Positions 63,332 to 64,000 of a stretch of 64,000 nucleotides of DNA are shown here, one piece after another. This DNA comes from Volvariella volvacea V23. Lineage: Eukaryota; Basidiomycota; Agaricomycetes; Agaricales; Pluteaceae. How positions within the stretch are numbered: the stretch's first letter is position 1; each line of letters starts with the position of its first letter. Made by a program: the position numbers and the translations under genes. The notes under the pieces were generated by a model, which worked only from the letters and a program-made list of their open reading frames with translations, did not search any database and was not told the origin of the DNA. The stretch lies in contig KB722738.1 in assembly GCA_000349905.1 (NCBI GenBank), positions 1,377,132 to 1,441,131 on the forward strand, read 5' to 3'.

Positions 63332-64000
63332 ATGGCAGGTGCGGCGCTCGCTGTCCCACTTCTTCCACAACACTGACTCTGCATCCCCAGCGATCTACGC
63401 AGTATACACATCCCCAACCCATCCTCCGATACCCAATCACTTGCCAACTCTCATTGTCACCCCACATGGTGAGCCATTCTTCCATCGTTGTCCGTCTTCC
63501 AGCCCATTGATTGTCTTCAGGCCAGCCTTCCAATATCCTGTATTCTTATGTCCACACTAATTTCGTGCGTGCTCGAGTGTTATATCGTTGCTCCACCCTA
63601 ATATCTTCAATCTAGAATACAGAAAACTATCTCCTGACACCCTCTCCACAAGGCGATCTCTGCGTCGCTAAAATGTTCCCCCCTCGAAAAGATTCCGGAA
63701 GTGCATCCAAGTCCGATCCCGGTCATTCCTCCTCTCCTTCTTCTCGCGTTGTTCGTTGTGAAGCTTCCCGCAATCTCAAGTGGAGCATCGCTAACACTGG
63801 CGTCATCTCTCCGATATACAAACTTTCTCTGCCCTCCCCTGATTCCCCTGATCTACCACTCTTCCAAGTCTCCAAGCCAAATCCAAATGCCGCCTTTTGG
63901 AGCATGTTTTATTTTGCTTATGCTGGTCATAATATTCCACCGAAGCGTATCGAGTTTGGTAAGATTCAAAAGAACCCACCAGGTCCCAACGGAGGAGGAA
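63332..64000 (+). CDS. Uncharacterised fungal protein, 3' end cut by window edge
   Basis: Rebuilt 5' end: exon 1 63332-63338 (ATGGCAG, only 7 coding nt); exon 2 63391-63468; exon 3 63521-63564; exon 4 from 63616. The three introns are 52, 52 and 51 nt with GT-AG ends. The join reads MAAIYAVYTSPTHPPIPNHL-PTLIVTPHGQPSNILYSYVH-TNF then NTENYLLTPSPQGDLCVAKM-FPPRKDSGSASK. The continuing exon has ASRNLKWSIANTGVISPIYK, LFQVSKPNPNAAFWSMFYF and GHNIPPKRIEFGKIQKNPP. I believe this pattern recurs in hypothetical proteins of other basidiomycetes, but I know no function for it. An ATG at 63673 would give a shorter protein, but it lies in the middle of the spliced frame. The tail beyond 64000 is missing. 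Confidence 0.7.

Noticed and set aside
63089..63373. Minus-strand 94-codon frame before the right-edge gene
   Set aside because: No recognisable motif, and it overlaps the first exon and intron of a better-supported plus-strand gene.
63673..63675. ATG as start of the right-edge gene
   Set aside because: The frame continues upstream through three well-formed introns to an ATG at 63332, so this is probably an internal Met.

Overview
This window is nuclear DNA of a filamentous basidiomycete, most likely an Agaricomycete. Genes are dense, lie on both strands, and are cut by many introns of about 45-60 nt. The gene content is fungal: a Zn2Cys6 regulator, a yeast-type amino-acid permease, the Shr3 chaperone, the GID E3 ligase subunit Rmd5, Sfi1, Rts1, and a GPI-anchored cupredoxin-like protein. 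I cannot name the genus from sequence alone. There are no bacterial operons, tRNAs, CRISPR arrays or transposons that I can support.

Layout. 0-13.9 kb: sulfide:quinone oxidoreductase (-), a Mso1-like protein (+), a secreted cupredoxin-like protein (+), a Nepro/Rmp1-like nucleolar protein (-), AP-1 beta-adaptin (+), an OTU deubiquitinase (-) and a SmgGDS-like armadillo protein (+). 14.1-20.8 kb: a decayed peroxisomal enoyl-CoA isomerase pseudogene, an amino-acid permease and pirin. 20.8-29.5 kb: Nsa1/WDR74, Rmd5/Gid2, a TBC1D5-type RabGAP and succinate dehydrogenase flavoprotein. 29.7-39.2 kb: the splicing factor SPF45, mitochondrial RsfS, Shr3, Rpa14/Rfa3, Letm1/Mdm38, an AlkB homologue and ribosomal protein S21. 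39.4-46.2 kb: a Gyp7/TBC1D15-type RabGAP, aprataxin, a Gfo/Idh/MocA oxidoreductase, a small coiled-coil protein and a PIG-Y-like GPI-synthesis subunit. 46.3-64 kb: Sfi1, a Zn2Cys6 factor, a PhoD-like phosphoesterase, cytosolic Hsp70, PP2A B56 subunit Rts1, and a conserved-looking gene cut by the right edge.

The genes are mostly housekeeping and do not form one pathway. Loose themes are vesicle traffic (Mso1-like, AP-1, two TBC GAPs, Shr3), mitochondria (SQR, SDH1, RsfS, Letm1), genome maintenance (Rpa14, aprataxin, AlkB) and protein quality control (Hsp70, Gid2, OTU). The permease and Shr3, its expected folding chaperone, both occur here but about 14 kb apart.

Several real genes are invisible as long open reading frames and were rebuilt by hand from splice sites: S21, Rpa14, PIG-Y-like, the RsfS C-terminus, a 112-residue coiled-coil protein, and the 5' part of the right-edge gene. 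I saw no clearly new biological system. The most notable observations are an 8-nt micro-exon in SQR, a 7-nt first coding exon in the right-edge gene, a GC-AG intron in AP-1 beta, a pseudogene that still carries a peroxisomal targeting relic past its stop, and a perfectly phased step-type heat-shock element upstream of Hsp70.
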